Below, piece after piece: positions 18,022-28,613 of a stretch of DNA of 64,000 nucleotides. The first letter of the stretch is position 1, and every line of letters starts with the position of its first letter. A program made the translations under genes and the position numbers. Below the pieces are notes generated by a model, which was given only the letters and a program-made list of their open reading frames with translations, made no database searches and had not been told where the DNA came from. Source of the DNA: Rhodovibrio salinarum DSM 9154 (GTDB taxonomy: Bacteria; Pseudomonadota; Alphaproteobacteria; Kiloniellales; Rhodovibrionaceae); contig NZ_KI911559.1 in assembly GCF_000515255.1 (NCBI RefSeq), positions 2,987,660 to 3,051,659 of the forward strand, written 5' to 3'.

Positions 18022-18046
18022 GGTTAAAGGTTAATCTTTTGCTTAA
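18022..18046. promoter_or_regulatory. Cluster of three GGTTAA/GCTTAA elements
   Basis: In an unusually AT-rich stretch, GGTTAA occurs at 18022-18027 and 18029-18034 and GCTTAA at 18041-18046 (TTAACC, TTAACC and TTAAGC on the minus strand). These resemble CtrA half-sites, but the spacings of three and eight bases between TTAA cores are not the canonical seven. They lie upstream of both the sensor-chemoreceptor pair (leftward) and the MFS gene (rightward). Confidence 0.3.
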
Positions 18047-18130
18047 AAGACGCTCTAAATTGCCATGGACGAGGTGTCTGCAGACCGCTGCGTTGACCCG
18101 GCGACAGCCGCACTCGATGGTGCCCGTATC

Positions 18131-19321
18131 ATGGCGCCCCACCCTCTAAGTCCTGACCCCGCGCGCTTGCACGCAGCCCTGCCTTTCGCCCTGTTCTATG
18201 GAGCGGTGTTCCTCACGTTGGGCGTCTACCTGCCGTTCTGGCCGGTGTTTCTGGAGAGTCGCGGCTTAAGCGGGGCAGAGATCGGTACGGTGCTGGCGCT
18301 TGGCACCTGGGCCAAGACGGTGATCAATCCGCTGGCCGGCCAGCTAGCCGACCGTACGGGCCGGCGGCGCACGGTCCTGGCGAGCCTCGGGCTCAGCGCC
18401 CTGCTGGCCTCCCTGCTGTTCACGCAGGTGCAGGGTTTCTGGGCCGTCCTGCTCGTCCACCTGCTGCTGTTCCCGACCTTTCATGCGACGATTCCAATCG
18501 GGGACAGCCAGACGATGGCCGCGGTCGCGCAGCGCGGTTTCGATTACGGCCGGCTACGCCTCTGGGGCTCGCTCGCCTTCATTCTGGGCGTGCTCGGCGT
18601 GGGCGACCTTTTAACGCGGCTCGACGGCGAGGCGGTGCTGTACGGCGTCATGGCGGGGCTGGTGTTGGTGACCATCGCCAGCCGCCTGCTGCCGCCGGGG
18701 TTGCAGTCGCGCGCGCGTGGCGCCCGCGCGCCGCTGTCGGCACTGCTCGGCCAGGGGCGGTTCCTGCTGTTCCTCGCCATCGGCGCGCTCTTACAGGCGA
18801 GCCACGCGGTCTACTACGGTTTTTCCGCCGTGCATTGGCAGGCGGCAGGGTTGTCGCCAACAGCTGTCGGCTGGCTTTGGTCGGAAGGCGTGATCGCGGA
18901 AGTGCTGCTGTTCGCCTGCGGCACCGCACTGGTCGCCCGGGTGGGGCCGATCGGCCTGCTGAGCCTGGCCGCATTGGCCGGAGTCGTGCGTTGGAGCGTG
19001 CTCGCGGGCACCACCGACCCCATATCCCTAAGCGCGGTCCAGGCGTTGCATGCCCTCACCTTCGCGGCGACGCACCTGGGCGCCATGCACTACATCACCC
19101 GGCGCGCGCCGCCGGGCCTGCAAGCGACCGCCCAGGGGATCTACGCCGGCACCACCGGCGGCATCGCCATGGGCGCGACCATGCTGGCCGCAGGCTGGCT
19201 GTACGACACGATCGGAGGCAACGCCTTCCTCGCCATGGCCGGCATGTGCGCCCTGGCCGGCCTGCTCGCCGTGCCGCTGCTCCACGCCGAACGCCGCCGG
19301 CCCTCAGACAGGGCGGCGTGA
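18131..19321 (+). CDS. MFS transporter, 3-phenylpropionate/LacY-like (MFS_1_like)
   Basis: A 396-residue, 12-helix major facilitator. Helix 1-2 carries FFAL-type PFALFYGAVFLTLGVYLPFWPVFLESRGLS, quoted here in parts because it marks the PPP/HcaT-like branch (FWP and RGL). The A-motif loop reads LADRTGRRR between helices 2 and 3, and DYGRLRLWGSLAF is also characteristic. The substrate is unknown; relatives are annotated for phenylpropionate or nucleoside uptake without proof. The start at 18131 (MAPHPL) is preferred because the extension from 18065 is not family-like, but neither start has a strong Shine-Dalgarno. It is convergent with upp, five bases apart. Confidence 0.85.
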   Translation: MAPHPLSPDPARLHAALPFALFYGAVFLTLGVYLPFWPVFLESRGLSGAEIGTVLALGTWAKTVINPLAGQLADRTGRRRTVLASLGLSALLASLLFTQVQGFWAVLLVHLLLFPTFHATIPIGDSQTMAAVAQRGFDYGRLRLWGSLAFILGVLGVGDLLTRLDGEAVLYGVMAGLVLVTIASRLLPPGLQSRARGARAPLSALLGQGRFLLFLAIGALLQASHAVYYGFSAVHWQAAGLSPTAVGWLWSEGVIAEVLLFACGTALVARVGPIGLLSLAALAGVVRWSVLAGTTDPISLSAVQALHALTFAATHLGAMHYITRRAPPGLQATAQGIYAGTTGGIAMGATMLAAGWLYDTIGGNAFLAMAGMCALAGLLAVPLLHAERRRPSDRAA

Positions 19322-19325
19322 CCGG

Positions 19326-19973
19326 CTAGGCCGTGCCGTAAATCCGGTCGCCGGCGTCGCCCAGGCCGGGAACGATGAAGCCGTCGTCGTTTAGCTGCTC
19401 GTCGAGCGCGGCGGCATAGATCGGCACATCGTCGTGGGCGGTTCTGAGCACCTCTACCCCTTCGGGCGCCGCAAGCAGGCACAGGAACTTGATGTTGGCC
19501 GCACCCCGCTCCTTCAACTTGGTGACCGCGGCAGCCGCGGTGTGACCGGTGGCCAGCATGGGATCGCAGACGATCGTCAGGCGGTCCTCCAGCAGTTCCG
19601 GCACCTTGAAGTAATACTCGACCGGGCGCAGCGTCTCCGGATCGCGATACAGGCCGACATGGCCAACCCGGGCGTGCGGGATCAGGTCCAGCATGCCCTC
19701 CAGGATGCCGTTGCCCGCACGCAGGATCGACACCAGGCACAGTTTGCGCCCCGCGACCTCGGGCGCGTTCATCGGGGAGACCGGCGTTTCGATCGCGACG
19801 TTCTCCAGCGGAATATCCCGCGTCACTTCGTAAGCGAGCAGCAGCGAGAGTTCGCGCGCCAGGCGGCGGAACTCCGGCGTGGGCGTCTCCTTACGACGCA
19901 TCTGCGTCAGCTTGTGCTGGACCAGCGGATGCTCGACGACGGTGATGTCGCGGCCGGCTACGATGTCGGGCAT
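19326..19973 (-). CDS. upp: Uracil phosphoribosyltransferase
   Basis: Upp converts uracil and PRPP to UMP in pyrimidine salvage. The 215-residue product shows the PRPP-binding loop as [12 protein letters not shown], the [10 protein letters not shown] region and the C-terminal uracil-binding [12 protein letters not shown]. The start at 19973 (MPDIVAG) has AAGGAAGG eight bases upstream; a long in-frame extension to 20234 is not protein-like. It is divergent from the uracil permease gene, and the pairing of permease and salvage enzyme supports both calls. Confidence 0.96.
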   Translation of the reverse strand: MPDIVAGRDITVVEHPLVQHKLTQMRRKETPTPEFRRLARELSLLLAYEVTRDIPLENVAIETPVSPMNAPEVAGRKLCLVSILRAGNGILEGMLDLIPHARVGHVGLYRDPETLRPVEYYFKVPELLEDRLTIVCDPMLATGHTAAAAVTKLKERGAANIKFLCLLAAPEGVEVLRTAHDDVPIYAAALDEQLNDDGFIVPGLGDAGDRIYGTA

Positions 19974-20278
19974 GGCGCGAACCTTCCTTGCGATCTGGCC
20001 TTGGGATCTGGCGAGGCTTGTAACGGGCGGAAACGATGGCAGACCCGCGCAACCGGAAACGCGCTGGCGTCTGCCTGGGCTGTTGGCGCCCGGTGATAGT
20101 CGAAACGCGCAGGTGCTGTCGAGCGTGCTACGCGCGCGGAAAAGCCGCGCGTGCAGGAATGCGGTTGGCGCGTAGCGGCGAGTTCGCATAGGTTCCCGCG
20201 CGAACGTCATCCGGGCGGCCTGTCGCAGCGGCACACGGCAGCCTGCGCGCCCAGTTTCAAGACAGCGGAACTCCCTTC
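19974..20278. other. 305-base divergent upp/uraA promoter region
   Basis: It holds no gene I can support. It must contain both promoters, but I could not choose convincing -35/-10 pairs. A GC-rich inverted repeat (CGCGCGG-AAAAG-CCGCGCG) lies at about 20135-20153, with no T-tract. Confidence 0.5.
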
Positions 20279-21607
20279 ATGAGCGACCGGATCGAACCCC
20301 CGGCGAGCGGGGCCGTCACGCCCGCGGTCGGCCTGCATGAGCGCCCGGCGGCCGGCAAGTGGCTGGCCCTGTCCCTGCAACACCTGTTCGCCATGTTCGG
20401 TGCCACCATCCTGGTGCCGCTGCTCACCGGCCTGGATCCGGCGGTGGCGCTGGTCACCAGCGGGGCCGGCACGCTCGCCTATCTAGTAATCACCAAGGGG
20501 CAGATTCCGGCCTACCTCGGCTCTTCCTTCGCGTTCATCGCGCCGATCACCGCGGGCGCCGAGGCCGCCGGCGTGGCCGGCGCGATGGTCGGCGCGTTCG
20601 CCGCCGGACTCGTCTATCTCGCGGTCGCGGCCGCCGTCCGCGGCTTTGGGATCAACTGGCTGCTCAAGCTGCTGCCACCGGTGGTGGTCGGGCCGGTGAT
20701 CATGGTGATCGGGTTGTCGCTGGCCTCCACCGCCGTCGACATGGCGACCAACCAAGCTGGCGGCGGCGACTATTCGTCGCTGCACTTCGGCGTCGCGATG
20801 GCGACACTCGCGATCACCATCCTGGCGGCCGTGTTCCTGTCAGGCTTCCTATCGATGCTGCCGGTGCTGATCGGCATCCTGGGCGGCTATACGATCGCGG
20901 CAGTGGTCGGGCTGGTCGACTTCGCCCCGGTCATGGACGCAAGCGTGGTGCGCCTGCCCGATTTCGTGATCCCGTTCGTCACGCAGGAGACCAGCGTCCC
21001 GCCGGAAGTGTTCTTCCTGCTCGTCCCGGTCGCGGTCGTGACGGTGGCCGAGCACATCGGCGATCAGTTCGTCCTATCCAAGGTGATCGGCCGCAACACG
21101 ATCAAGCAGCCCGGGTTGCACCGCTCCCTGATGGGCGATGGCGTAGCGACCATGCTGGCCGCCTGCCTGGGCGGCCCGCCCAACACCACCTACGGCGAGA
21201 ACATCGGCGTCCTGGCGATCACCCGCGTCTTTTCGATTTACGTGATCGCCGGCGCGGCGGTGCTCGCCATCGCGCTCGCCTTCCTGGGCAACTTCTCGGC
21301 CTTCCTGAACACCATCCCGACAGCGGTGATGGGCGGCGTGTCGATCCTGCTGTTCGGGATCATCGCCGCCAGCGGCCTGCGCACCATGATCGAGGGGCGC
21401 GTCGATTTGGGCGAGAAGCGCAACCTGGCGATCGTCTCGGTTGTGCTGGTGATTGGCATCGGCGGTGCCGTACTGCCGATCGGCGACCTGGTTGAACTCT
21501 CCGGCATGGCGCTGTCGGCGCTGGTCGGGATCGGACTCAACCAGCTGCTGCCCGGCAAGCACCTGACCGGTGACATCGAGCGCGTGCTGACCCACCATGA
21601 GCCCTGA
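20279..21607 (+). CDS. uraA: Uracil/xanthine permease (NCS2 family)
   Basis: A 442-residue NCS2 nucleobase:cation symporter with about 14 membrane segments. It shows LALSLQHLFAMFGATILVPL near the N-terminus, the conserved AEHIGDQFVLSKVIG (substrate-site Glu in TM8) and GGPPNTTYGENIGVLAIT (TM10 NxxE region). These match UraA rather than the QH-bearing purine permeases. The divergent upp gene encodes the matching salvage enzyme. Start at 20279 (MSDRIE); length is typical. Confidence 0.94.
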   Translation: MSDRIEPPASGAVTPAVGLHERPAAGKWLALSLQHLFAMFGATILVPLLTGLDPAVALVTSGAGTLAYLVITKGQIPAYLGSSFAFIAPITAGAEAAGVAGAMVGAFAAGLVYLAVAAAVRGFGINWLLKLLPPVVVGPVIMVIGLSLASTAVDMATNQAGGGDYSSLHFGVAMATLAITILAAVFLSGFLSMLPVLIGILGGYTIAAVVGLVDFAPVMDASVVRLPDFVIPFVTQETSVPPEVFFLLVPVAVVTVAEHIGDQFVLSKVIGRNTIKQPGLHRSLMGDGVATMLAACLGGPPNTTYGENIGVLAITRVFSIYVIAGAAVLAIALAFLGNFSAFLNTIPTAVMGGVSILLFGIIAASGLRTMIEGRVDLGEKRNLAIVSVVLVIGIGGAVLPIGDLVELSGMALSALVGIGLNQLLPGKHLTGDIERVLTHHEP

Positions 21608-21726
21608 GATGCGGCGTCGGGCGGCGAGCGCCTTGCGTGGCAGACGCCCGGATGCGAAATCATCGCCCGATGCCGTGTGCGAGGGTCATTGGGCTTGATT
21701 TTCCACCGACATCTTTTAGCTTACTG

Positions 21727-21750
21727 ATACCGGACCAAATCGGTCGGGAT
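21727..21750 (+). promoter_or_regulatory. Candidate Rrf2 operator before the suf operon
   Basis: An imperfect palindrome, ATACCGGACC-AAAT-CGGTCGGGAT, just before the Shine-Dalgarno (AGGAGG, 21752-21757) of the Rrf2 gene. Seven of eleven half-site positions are symmetric. Its position between any likely promoter and the regulator's own start suggests autoregulation. It is assigned by symmetry only. Confidence 0.35.
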
Positions 21751-21761
21751 TAGGAGGCAGA

Positions 21762-22220
21762 ATGTTTCGGCTCAACCGCCTGACGGACTACGCGGTCGTC
21801 GTGATGTCGCAGATGAGCGCCAGTGGCGCCGGTCTGCGCAGCGCGCAGCAGATCGCCCGCGACACGTCCGTGCCCCTACCCACCGTGGCGAAGGTGCTGA
21901 ACGTCCTGACCCGCGAGGGACTGGTCGAGTCCCACCGTGGTGCCAGCGGTGGCTACGCGCTCAGCCGCACCGCCGAAGAGATTTCGGTGGCCGAGATCAT
22001 CCGCGCATTGGAAGGCCCGATCGCGCTCACCGCCTGTGTCGACAACGGCGGGTCTGGCTGCGAGGTCGAATCGCTGTGCCCAATGCGCGGCACCTGGGAC
22101 CGGGTCAACGACGTGATCCATCAGGCGCTCTCGCAGGTCACGCTGGCCGACCTGATCGCGGACCAGCAGGCGCGCATGCCGGCATTCGCCCGCACTGCCG
22201 CACCGCAGGTCGCGAAATGA
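21762..22220 (+). CDS. Rrf2-family SUF-operon regulator
   Basis: A 152-residue Rrf2 protein of the type that heads alphaproteobacterial suf operons. The winged helix includes MFRLNRLTDYAVVVM, VPLPTVAKVLNVLTREGLV and the GGYALSR wing. Three cysteines follow in ACVDNGGSGCEVESLCPMRG (C-x7-C-x5-C), suited to binding an Fe-S cluster. It differs from the IscR at 10638 in lacking the His ligand pattern and the ALWEALG region. It is first in the operon, 175 bases before sufB, and probably represses suf when clusters are sufficient. Confidence 0.9.
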   Translation: MFRLNRLTDYAVVVMSQMSASGAGLRSAQQIARDTSVPLPTVAKVLNVLTREGLVESHRGASGGYALSRTAEEISVAEIIRALEGPIALTACVDNGGSGCEVESLCPMRGTWDRVNDVIHQALSQVTLADLIADQQARMPAFARTAAPQVAK

Positions 22221-22395
22221 CCCGCCCCGCCACTGATCCAGCCAAACGAACAGAGGCGTAACAACACACGCCAATCGCACCGATCGATACCGCACGCACA
22301 CACGACGAACAACCAGGGCCGCGTCCCGGGCGCTTGCACACGCCACAGACAACGGGCGGCCAGAACGAGAGCTCTAGAGAGCAGGAGACCAAGCC

Positions 22396-23853
<1,458 letters not shown>

Positions 23854-23974
23854 TCCAAAGGTCAGGTTTGCAGGCGCCGCGCGTTTACCGGGGCGCCGCC
23901 AACCCGCGACGAACAACAACACAACGCGGACGATTGTCTGCGGCACATGAGTTTTTGCGAAGGAGCACGCGACG

Positions 23975-24733
23975 ATGGCGATGCTGGAGATCAAGGACCT
24001 GCGCGCCGAGATCGACGGGACCGAGATCCTCAAGGGCCTCAACCTGTCCATGGACGCCGGCGAGGTGCATGCGATCATGGGTCCGAACGGGTCGGGCAAG
24101 TCGACCCTCGCCCACGTTCTCACCGGGCGCGATGGCTACGAGGTCACGGGCGGCGACGTCCTGTTCAACGGCCAGTCGATCCTGGAGATGGAACCGGAGG
24201 AGCGCGCGGCTGTTGGGCTGTTCCTGGCGTTCCAATATCCGGTCGAGATCCCGGGCGTCACCATGACGACATTCTTGAAGGAAGCGGTTAACTCGATCCG
24301 CAAGTCGCGCGGCGAAGACGAGATGGACGCCATGAAGTTCACCAAGGAGCTGCGGGAGCGCTGCAAGCTGCTTGGCATCCCCGAGGACATGATGCGCCGC
24401 TCGGTCAACACCGGCTTCTCCGGCGGTGAGAAGAAGCGGGCCGAGGTGCTGCAGATGGCCGCGCTGGAGCCGAAGCTCGCGGTGCTGGACGAGACCGACA
24501 GCGGGCTCGACATCGACGCGCTGAAGACGGTGGCCGACGGCGTCAACCGTCTACGCAGCCCCGAACGGTCGATGCTGGTGATCACTCACTACCAGCGCCT
24601 GCTGAACTACATCGTCCCGGACCACGTGCACGTCATGGTCAAAGGCCAGATCGTGAAATCCGGCGACAAGACCCTGGCGGAGCAGCTGGAATCGGAAGGC
24701 TACGCGCAGTTCGGCGAGGACAAGGCGGCGTAA
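23975..24733 (+). CDS. sufC: Fe-S assembly ATPase SufC
   Basis: ABC-type ATPase that drives conformational change in SufB-SufD. The 252 residues hold Walker A (GPNGSGKST), a Q-loop (FLAFQYPVEIPG), signature SGGEKKR, a Walker B/D-loop (LAVLDETDSGLDIDAL) and the H-loop (VITHYQRLL). ETDSGLD is a hallmark of SufC against transport ABCs. Start at 23975 with AAGGAG ten bases upstream. A 121-base gap separates it from sufB. Confidence 0.97.
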   Translation: MAMLEIKDLRAEIDGTEILKGLNLSMDAGEVHAIMGPNGSGKSTLAHVLTGRDGYEVTGGDVLFNGQSILEMEPEERAAVGLFLAFQYPVEIPGVTMTTFLKEAVNSIRKSRGEDEMDAMKFTKELRERCKLLGIPEDMMRRSVNTGFSGGEKKRAEVLQMAALEPKLAVLDETDSGLDIDALKTVADGVNRLRSPERSMLVITHYQRLLNYIVPDHVHVMVKGQIVKSGDKTLAEQLESEGYAQFGEDKAA

Positions 24734-24798
24734 CGCCGCCTCAGCCCGCCACGGCGCGTCTCCCCTTCCCTACAGCGTTCCAAGAAAGGTTTTGCGCG

Positions 24799-26127
24799 AT
24801 GAGCGAAAGCGCGCTCCAACCGTTCCACCAGCAGTACACGGCGCTCACCAACGCCGGCAGCCTACCCGGTAATGCCCTGCCGTGGCTGACCAACCTGCGC
24901 GAACGCGGGATGGCCCGCTTCGATGAGTTGGGCTTCCCGACGCCACGGGTGGAGAGCTGGAAGTACACCAACCTGCGCGCCCTGGAGCGCCAGGTGTTCC
25001 ACCCGGCGACCACGATGACCGCCACGCTCGGCCTCGACCGCGTGCCCAGCCTGATCGGCGAGCAGGCCGGTCACCGCGCGGTGTTCGTCAACGGCCGTTT
25101 CCGGGCGGAAATGTCCAACCTGGACCGCCTGCCCGACGGCGCCAAGGTGCTGTCCTTCGCCCAGGCACTCGAACATGAGCCGAACCTGCTGGCCGAAGAC
25201 ATCGACCAGATCGCCGAGGGCCAGGACGACCAGCCATTCTACCAGCTGAACAGCGCGTTCATGGAAGACGGGCTGGTCCTGCACATCGAGGAAGGTGCCA
25301 AGGTCGAGGAGCCGATCGAGGTCGTCTATCTGGCCGCCGCCGACGCGGAGCCACTGGCCTATCACCCACGCCACCTGATCGTCGCCGGCAAGAACAGCGA
25401 GGCGACCCTGGTCGAGCACCATGTCGGCATCGGCGAGGCGAATACGCTGGCCAACCACGTCACGGAGATCCGTGTCGAGCCGGGCGCCAAGCTGCATCAC
25501 TACAAGCTGAACGCCGAAACCGATGCGGCCTTCCACATCTCGACGCTGCACGCGCGGGTGCAGGAAAACGCCTTCTACGACAGCTTCACGCTGACCACGG
25601 GCGGCCAGCTCACCCGCAACGAGCCGCACATCAAGCTGGAAGGCAGCTTCGCCGACGCACGGCTCAACGGCGCCTACCTGCAGCGCGCCAAGCAGCACTG
25701 CGACAACACCACGCTGATCGAGCACGCGGTGCCGGACACGCACTGCCGCGAGATCTTCAAGGGCGCGCTCGAGGGCAAGGGCCGTGCGGTGTTCGCCGGC
25801 AAGCTCCACGTCTACCCGGACGCTCAGCGCACCGACGGCAACCAGCTGTCGCGCTGCCTGTTGCTGTCCAACCAGGCGGAGATCGACACCAAGCCGGAGC
25901 TGGAGATCTACGCCGACGACGTGGTCTGCAGCCACGGTTGCACCGCTGGCGAGCTTGAGAAGGATCCGCTGTTCTATCTGCGTTCGCGTGGCATACCCCA
26001 TGCCCTTGCGCGGCGCATGATGGTGGAGTCCTTCCTCGCCGAGGTGGTCCAGGAGATGACCAATGAGGACCTGCGCCAAGCATTCCTCGACCGGATCACC
26101 GATTGGCTGGCCCGCTCGGACCAGTAA
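24799..26127 (+). CDS. sufD: Fe-S assembly scaffold subunit SufD
   Basis: The 442-residue paralogue of SufB in SufBC2D. The beta-helix core is followed by the conserved C-terminal SHGCTAGELEKDPLFYLRSRGIP segment, quoted here only to GCTAG and LRSRGIP as the key parts, which binds SufC. It also shows PRVESWKYTNLRALE near residue 50, typical of SufD. Start at 24799, after an AAGAAAGG-type site. Spacing to sufC is 65 bases. Confidence 0.96.
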   Translation: MSESALQPFHQQYTALTNAGSLPGNALPWLTNLRERGMARFDELGFPTPRVESWKYTNLRALERQVFHPATTMTATLGLDRVPSLIGEQAGHRAVFVNGRFRAEMSNLDRLPDGAKVLSFAQALEHEPNLLAEDIDQIAEGQDDQPFYQLNSAFMEDGLVLHIEEGAKVEEPIEVVYLAAADAEPLAYHPRHLIVAGKNSEATLVEHHVGIGEANTLANHVTEIRVEPGAKLHHYKLNAETDAAFHISTLHARVQENAFYDSFTLTTGGQLTRNEPHIKLEGSFADARLNGAYLQRAKQHCDNTTLIEHAVPDTHCREIFKGALEGKGRAVFAGKLHVYPDAQRTDGNQLSRCLLLSNQAEIDTKPELEIYADDVVCSHGCTAGELEKDPLFYLRSRGIPHALARRMMVESFLAEVVQEMTNEDLRQAFLDRITDWLARSDQ

Positions 26128-26244
26128 AGCCGCGTGTAAGCCCGGAGGGCGAGACGTGAGTGTCCACAGCGCTCGCCCGCCGGGCCGCCCGGCCTCCACG
26201 CTGGGGCTTGGGAGCACGGCAGTATCGCTTGAAGGACGACGCAC

Positions 26245-27555
26245 GTGAGCGACATAACCGACGCCGCCGTACCGCAGCAGGGAAATCCCAACGCAGCCGG
26301 CTCCACCGGCAGCGGACATACCGGGTCCGCGCGCAACACGCTCGACGTCGAGCGCGTGCGCGCGGACTTTCCGATTCTGCATCAGGAAATCTACGGCAAG
26401 CCACTCGCCTACCTGGACAACGCGGCTTCCAGCCAAAAGCCGCGTCCGGTCATCAACGCGATGACGGAGGCGATGGAGAGCTACTACGCCAACGTCCACC
26501 GCGGCGTGCACCGTCTCTCCCAAGTCTCGACCGACCATTACGAAGGCGCGCGCGAGACCATTGCCCGCTTCATCAACGCGCCGAAGAGCGACGAGGTGAT
26601 CTTCACCCGCGGCGCGACGGAAGCGATCAATCTGGTCGCCTCGTCCTACGGCCGGGCGTTCCTGAAACCGGGCCAGGAAGTCCTGATCACCGAGCTGGAG
26701 CACCATGCCAATATCGTTCCCTGGCAGATGCTACGCGACCAGCTGGGCATCAAGCTGCGCGTGGCCCCGGTCGACGACGACGGCACCCTGCGCGCGGAAG
26801 CAGTCACCGAGCTGATCGGCGAGAACACCGGCCTGGTCGCGATCGCCCATATCTCGAACGCGCTGGGGACCATTGTCCCCCTTCAGGAAATCACGGCGGC
26901 CGCGCATGCCAAGGGCGTTCCGGTGCTGGTCGACGGCTGCCAGGCGCCGCCACATCAGAAGGTCGACGTGCAGGCACTGGGCGTGGATTTCTACGCCTTC
27001 TCAGGCCACAAGATGTACGGGCCGACCGGGATCGGTGTGCTGTGGGGGCGCTGGGATCTGCTGAAAAAGATGCCGCCCTACCAGGGCGGCGGGGAGATGA
27101 TCTACTCGGTCACCTTCGAGAAGAGCACCTTCAAAGAGCCGCCGCATGGTTTCGAGGCGGGCACGCCCGCGATCGTCGAGGCGATCGGCCTCGGCGCGGC
27201 CGTCGATTGGCTGTCCGGTCATGACCTCGACGCGGTCGCGGCGCACGAACACAAGCTCTTGGCGTACGCCACAGAACGCCTATCTGCTATCGAGGGCCTT
27301 AACATCATCGGGCGCGCGGAGCCCAAGGCCGCGATCGTCTCGTTCACCATGGACCAAGCGCACCCGCATGACATTGGCACGATCGTCGACCGCGCCGGCG
27401 TGGCGGTCCGCGCCGGGCACCACTGCGCGCAGCCGCTGATGGAGCGCTACGGCCTGAGCGCGACGGTGCGCGCGTCGTTCGGCATCTACAATACCGAGCA
27501 GGAGGTCGACCAACTGGCCGACGCGCTGCAGGTCGTGAAGGAGTTGTTCGGCTGA
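26245..27555 (+). CDS. sufS: Cysteine desulfurase SufS (group II)
   Basis: Sulfur donor for the Suf scaffold. The 436-residue protein has LAYLDNAASSQKP, the PLP lysine in FSGHKMYGPTGIG, the group II beta-hook region (GGGEMIYSVTFEKSTF) and active-site cysteine in RAGHHCAQPLMERYG. It starts with GTG (26245), with GAAGGA nine bases upstream. The first 30 residues are a low-complexity Gly/Ser/Ala extension, longer than usual. It overlaps the following scaffold gene by one base, so the two are translationally coupled. It is the third cysteine desulfurase in the window. Confidence 0.96.
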   Translation: MSDITDAAVPQQGNPNAAGSTGSGHTGSARNTLDVERVRADFPILHQEIYGKPLAYLDNAASSQKPRPVINAMTEAMESYYANVHRGVHRLSQVSTDHYEGARETIARFINAPKSDEVIFTRGATEAINLVASSYGRAFLKPGQEVLITELEHHANIVPWQMLRDQLGIKLRVAPVDDDGTLRAEAVTELIGENTGLVAIAHISNALGTIVPLQEITAAAHAKGVPVLVDGCQAPPHQKVDVQALGVDFYAFSGHKMYGPTGIGVLWGRWDLLKKMPPYQGGGEMIYSVTFEKSTFKEPPHGFEAGTPAIVEAIGLGAAVDWLSGHDLDAVAAHEHKLLAYATERLSAIEGLNIIGRAEPKAAIVSFTMDQAHPHDIGTIVDRAGVAVRAGHHCAQPLMERYGLSATVRASFGIYNTEQEVDQLADALQVVKELFG

Positions 27556-28019
27556 TGATGGACGAGCTGCGCGAGCTCTATCAGGACGTGATCCTGGACC
27601 ACGGCAAGAAGCCGCGGAACTTCGGCGGGTTGGAAGGCTACAACCACCTCGCCCAGGGACATAACCCGATGTGTGGCGACACGCTGGTGGTTTACCTGAA
27701 AGTGGATGACGACAACGTAATCCAGGGAGTCTCGTTCAAGGGCAAGGGCTGCGCGATCTCGGTCGCCTCCGCCTCGATGATGACGGAGATTCTCAAGGGC
27801 AAACCAGTCGCGGAGGCGGAAAAGCTGTTCCACACCTTCCACGACATGTGCACCAAGGACGACCCTGAGATTCCCGAAGGCATCGACGAGGACGCGGTGG
27901 AGCGTCTGCAAGTGCTTGCAGGCGTCCGCGAGTTCCCGGTCCGGGTGAAGTGCGCAACGCTTGCATGGCACACGATGGAAGCCGCCGTGCACGGCAACGA
28001 GGAGATCTCGACCGAATAG
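27555..28019 (+). CDS. sufU: SufU-type IscU-like scaffold / sulfur-transfer protein
   Basis: A 154-residue IscU-fold protein with three conserved cysteines in NPMCGD, KGKGCAISVASASMM and VKCATLAWHT. The insertion between the second and third cysteines (EIPEGIDEDAVERLQVLAGVREFP, a stretch given here by its ends) is typical of SufU. Known SufU proteins bind zinc and accept persulfide from SufS. Gene coupling to sufS (TGATG overlap) supports that partnership. No sufE is seen. It may also serve the two IscS-type enzymes encoded upstream, which lack their own IscU here. Confidence 0.93.
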   Translation: MMDELRELYQDVILDHGKKPRNFGGLEGYNHLAQGHNPMCGDTLVVYLKVDDDNVIQGVSFKGKGCAISVASASMMTEILKGKPVAEAEKLFHTFHDMCTKDDPEIPEGIDEDAVERLQVLAGVREFPVRVKCATLAWHTMEAAVHGNEEISTE

Positions 28020-28123
28020 CCGTGAGTGGCTGGACGTCGGGAGCGCGCGACTGACAGGCTGACGACGAGCACAAGGCAAGAGGCCGCTACGCCCGCGGGG
28101 TCAGGCGGCTGGGAGAAGGCGCC

Positions 28124-28525
28124 ATGTACACCGTCGATATGAACAACATCGACGACACGATCGATCCCACGGAAACCGAGGGACTCAACTCGACCGCCGG
28201 CGAGCCCCTACCCGCCGGAGTCACGCCCGCGACCGAGGATGAGATCGTGGAGAAGCTGAAAGAATGCTTCGATCCGGAAATTCCGGTCAACATCTACGAT
28301 CTCGGTCTGATCTACGACCTCAAGATTCACGAAACCGGCGACGTGGATGTCGTCATGACCCTGACGGCCCCGGCCTGTCCGGTGGCGGGATCGATGCCCC
28401 CGATGGTCTCCCAAGCGGTCAGCGACCTGCCGAATACCGGCAAGGTGTCGGTGACCCTGACCTGGGATCCGCCGTGGTCGATGGATCTGATGAGCGAGGA
28501 TGCGCGTCTGGCTCTGGGATTCTAG
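28124..28525 (+). CDS. sufT: DUF59/MIP18-family protein SufT
   Basis: A 133-residue protein. A disordered acidic N-terminus (about 1-35) is followed by a DUF59 domain (EDEIVEKLKECFDPEIPVNIYDLGLIYD, beginning near 38) with the conserved cysteine in TAPACPVAGSMPPMV. SufT proteins assist Fe-S maturation or delivery. GGGAGAAGG before 28124 fixes the start. It sits in the suf operon, about 100 bases from both neighbours. Confidence 0.92.
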   Translation: MYTVDMNNIDDTIDPTETEGLNSTAGEPLPAGVTPATEDEIVEKLKECFDPEIPVNIYDLGLIYDLKIHETGDVDVVMTLTAPACPVAGSMPPMVSQAVSDLPNTGKVSVTLTWDPPWSMDLMSEDARLALGF

Positions 28526-28613
28526 CGCCGCACGCGTTAAACTCGGGCTATAATAGGATTTCGCGCGGGCGATCGGCGCCGCGCGCACCAGCTAGATGAA
28601 GGGAAGGCATGCC

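Noticed and set aside
24862-26706. A 614-codon minus-strand frame over sufD and sufS
   Set aside because: It lies opposite two certain suf genes and has low-complexity composition with no recognisable domain.
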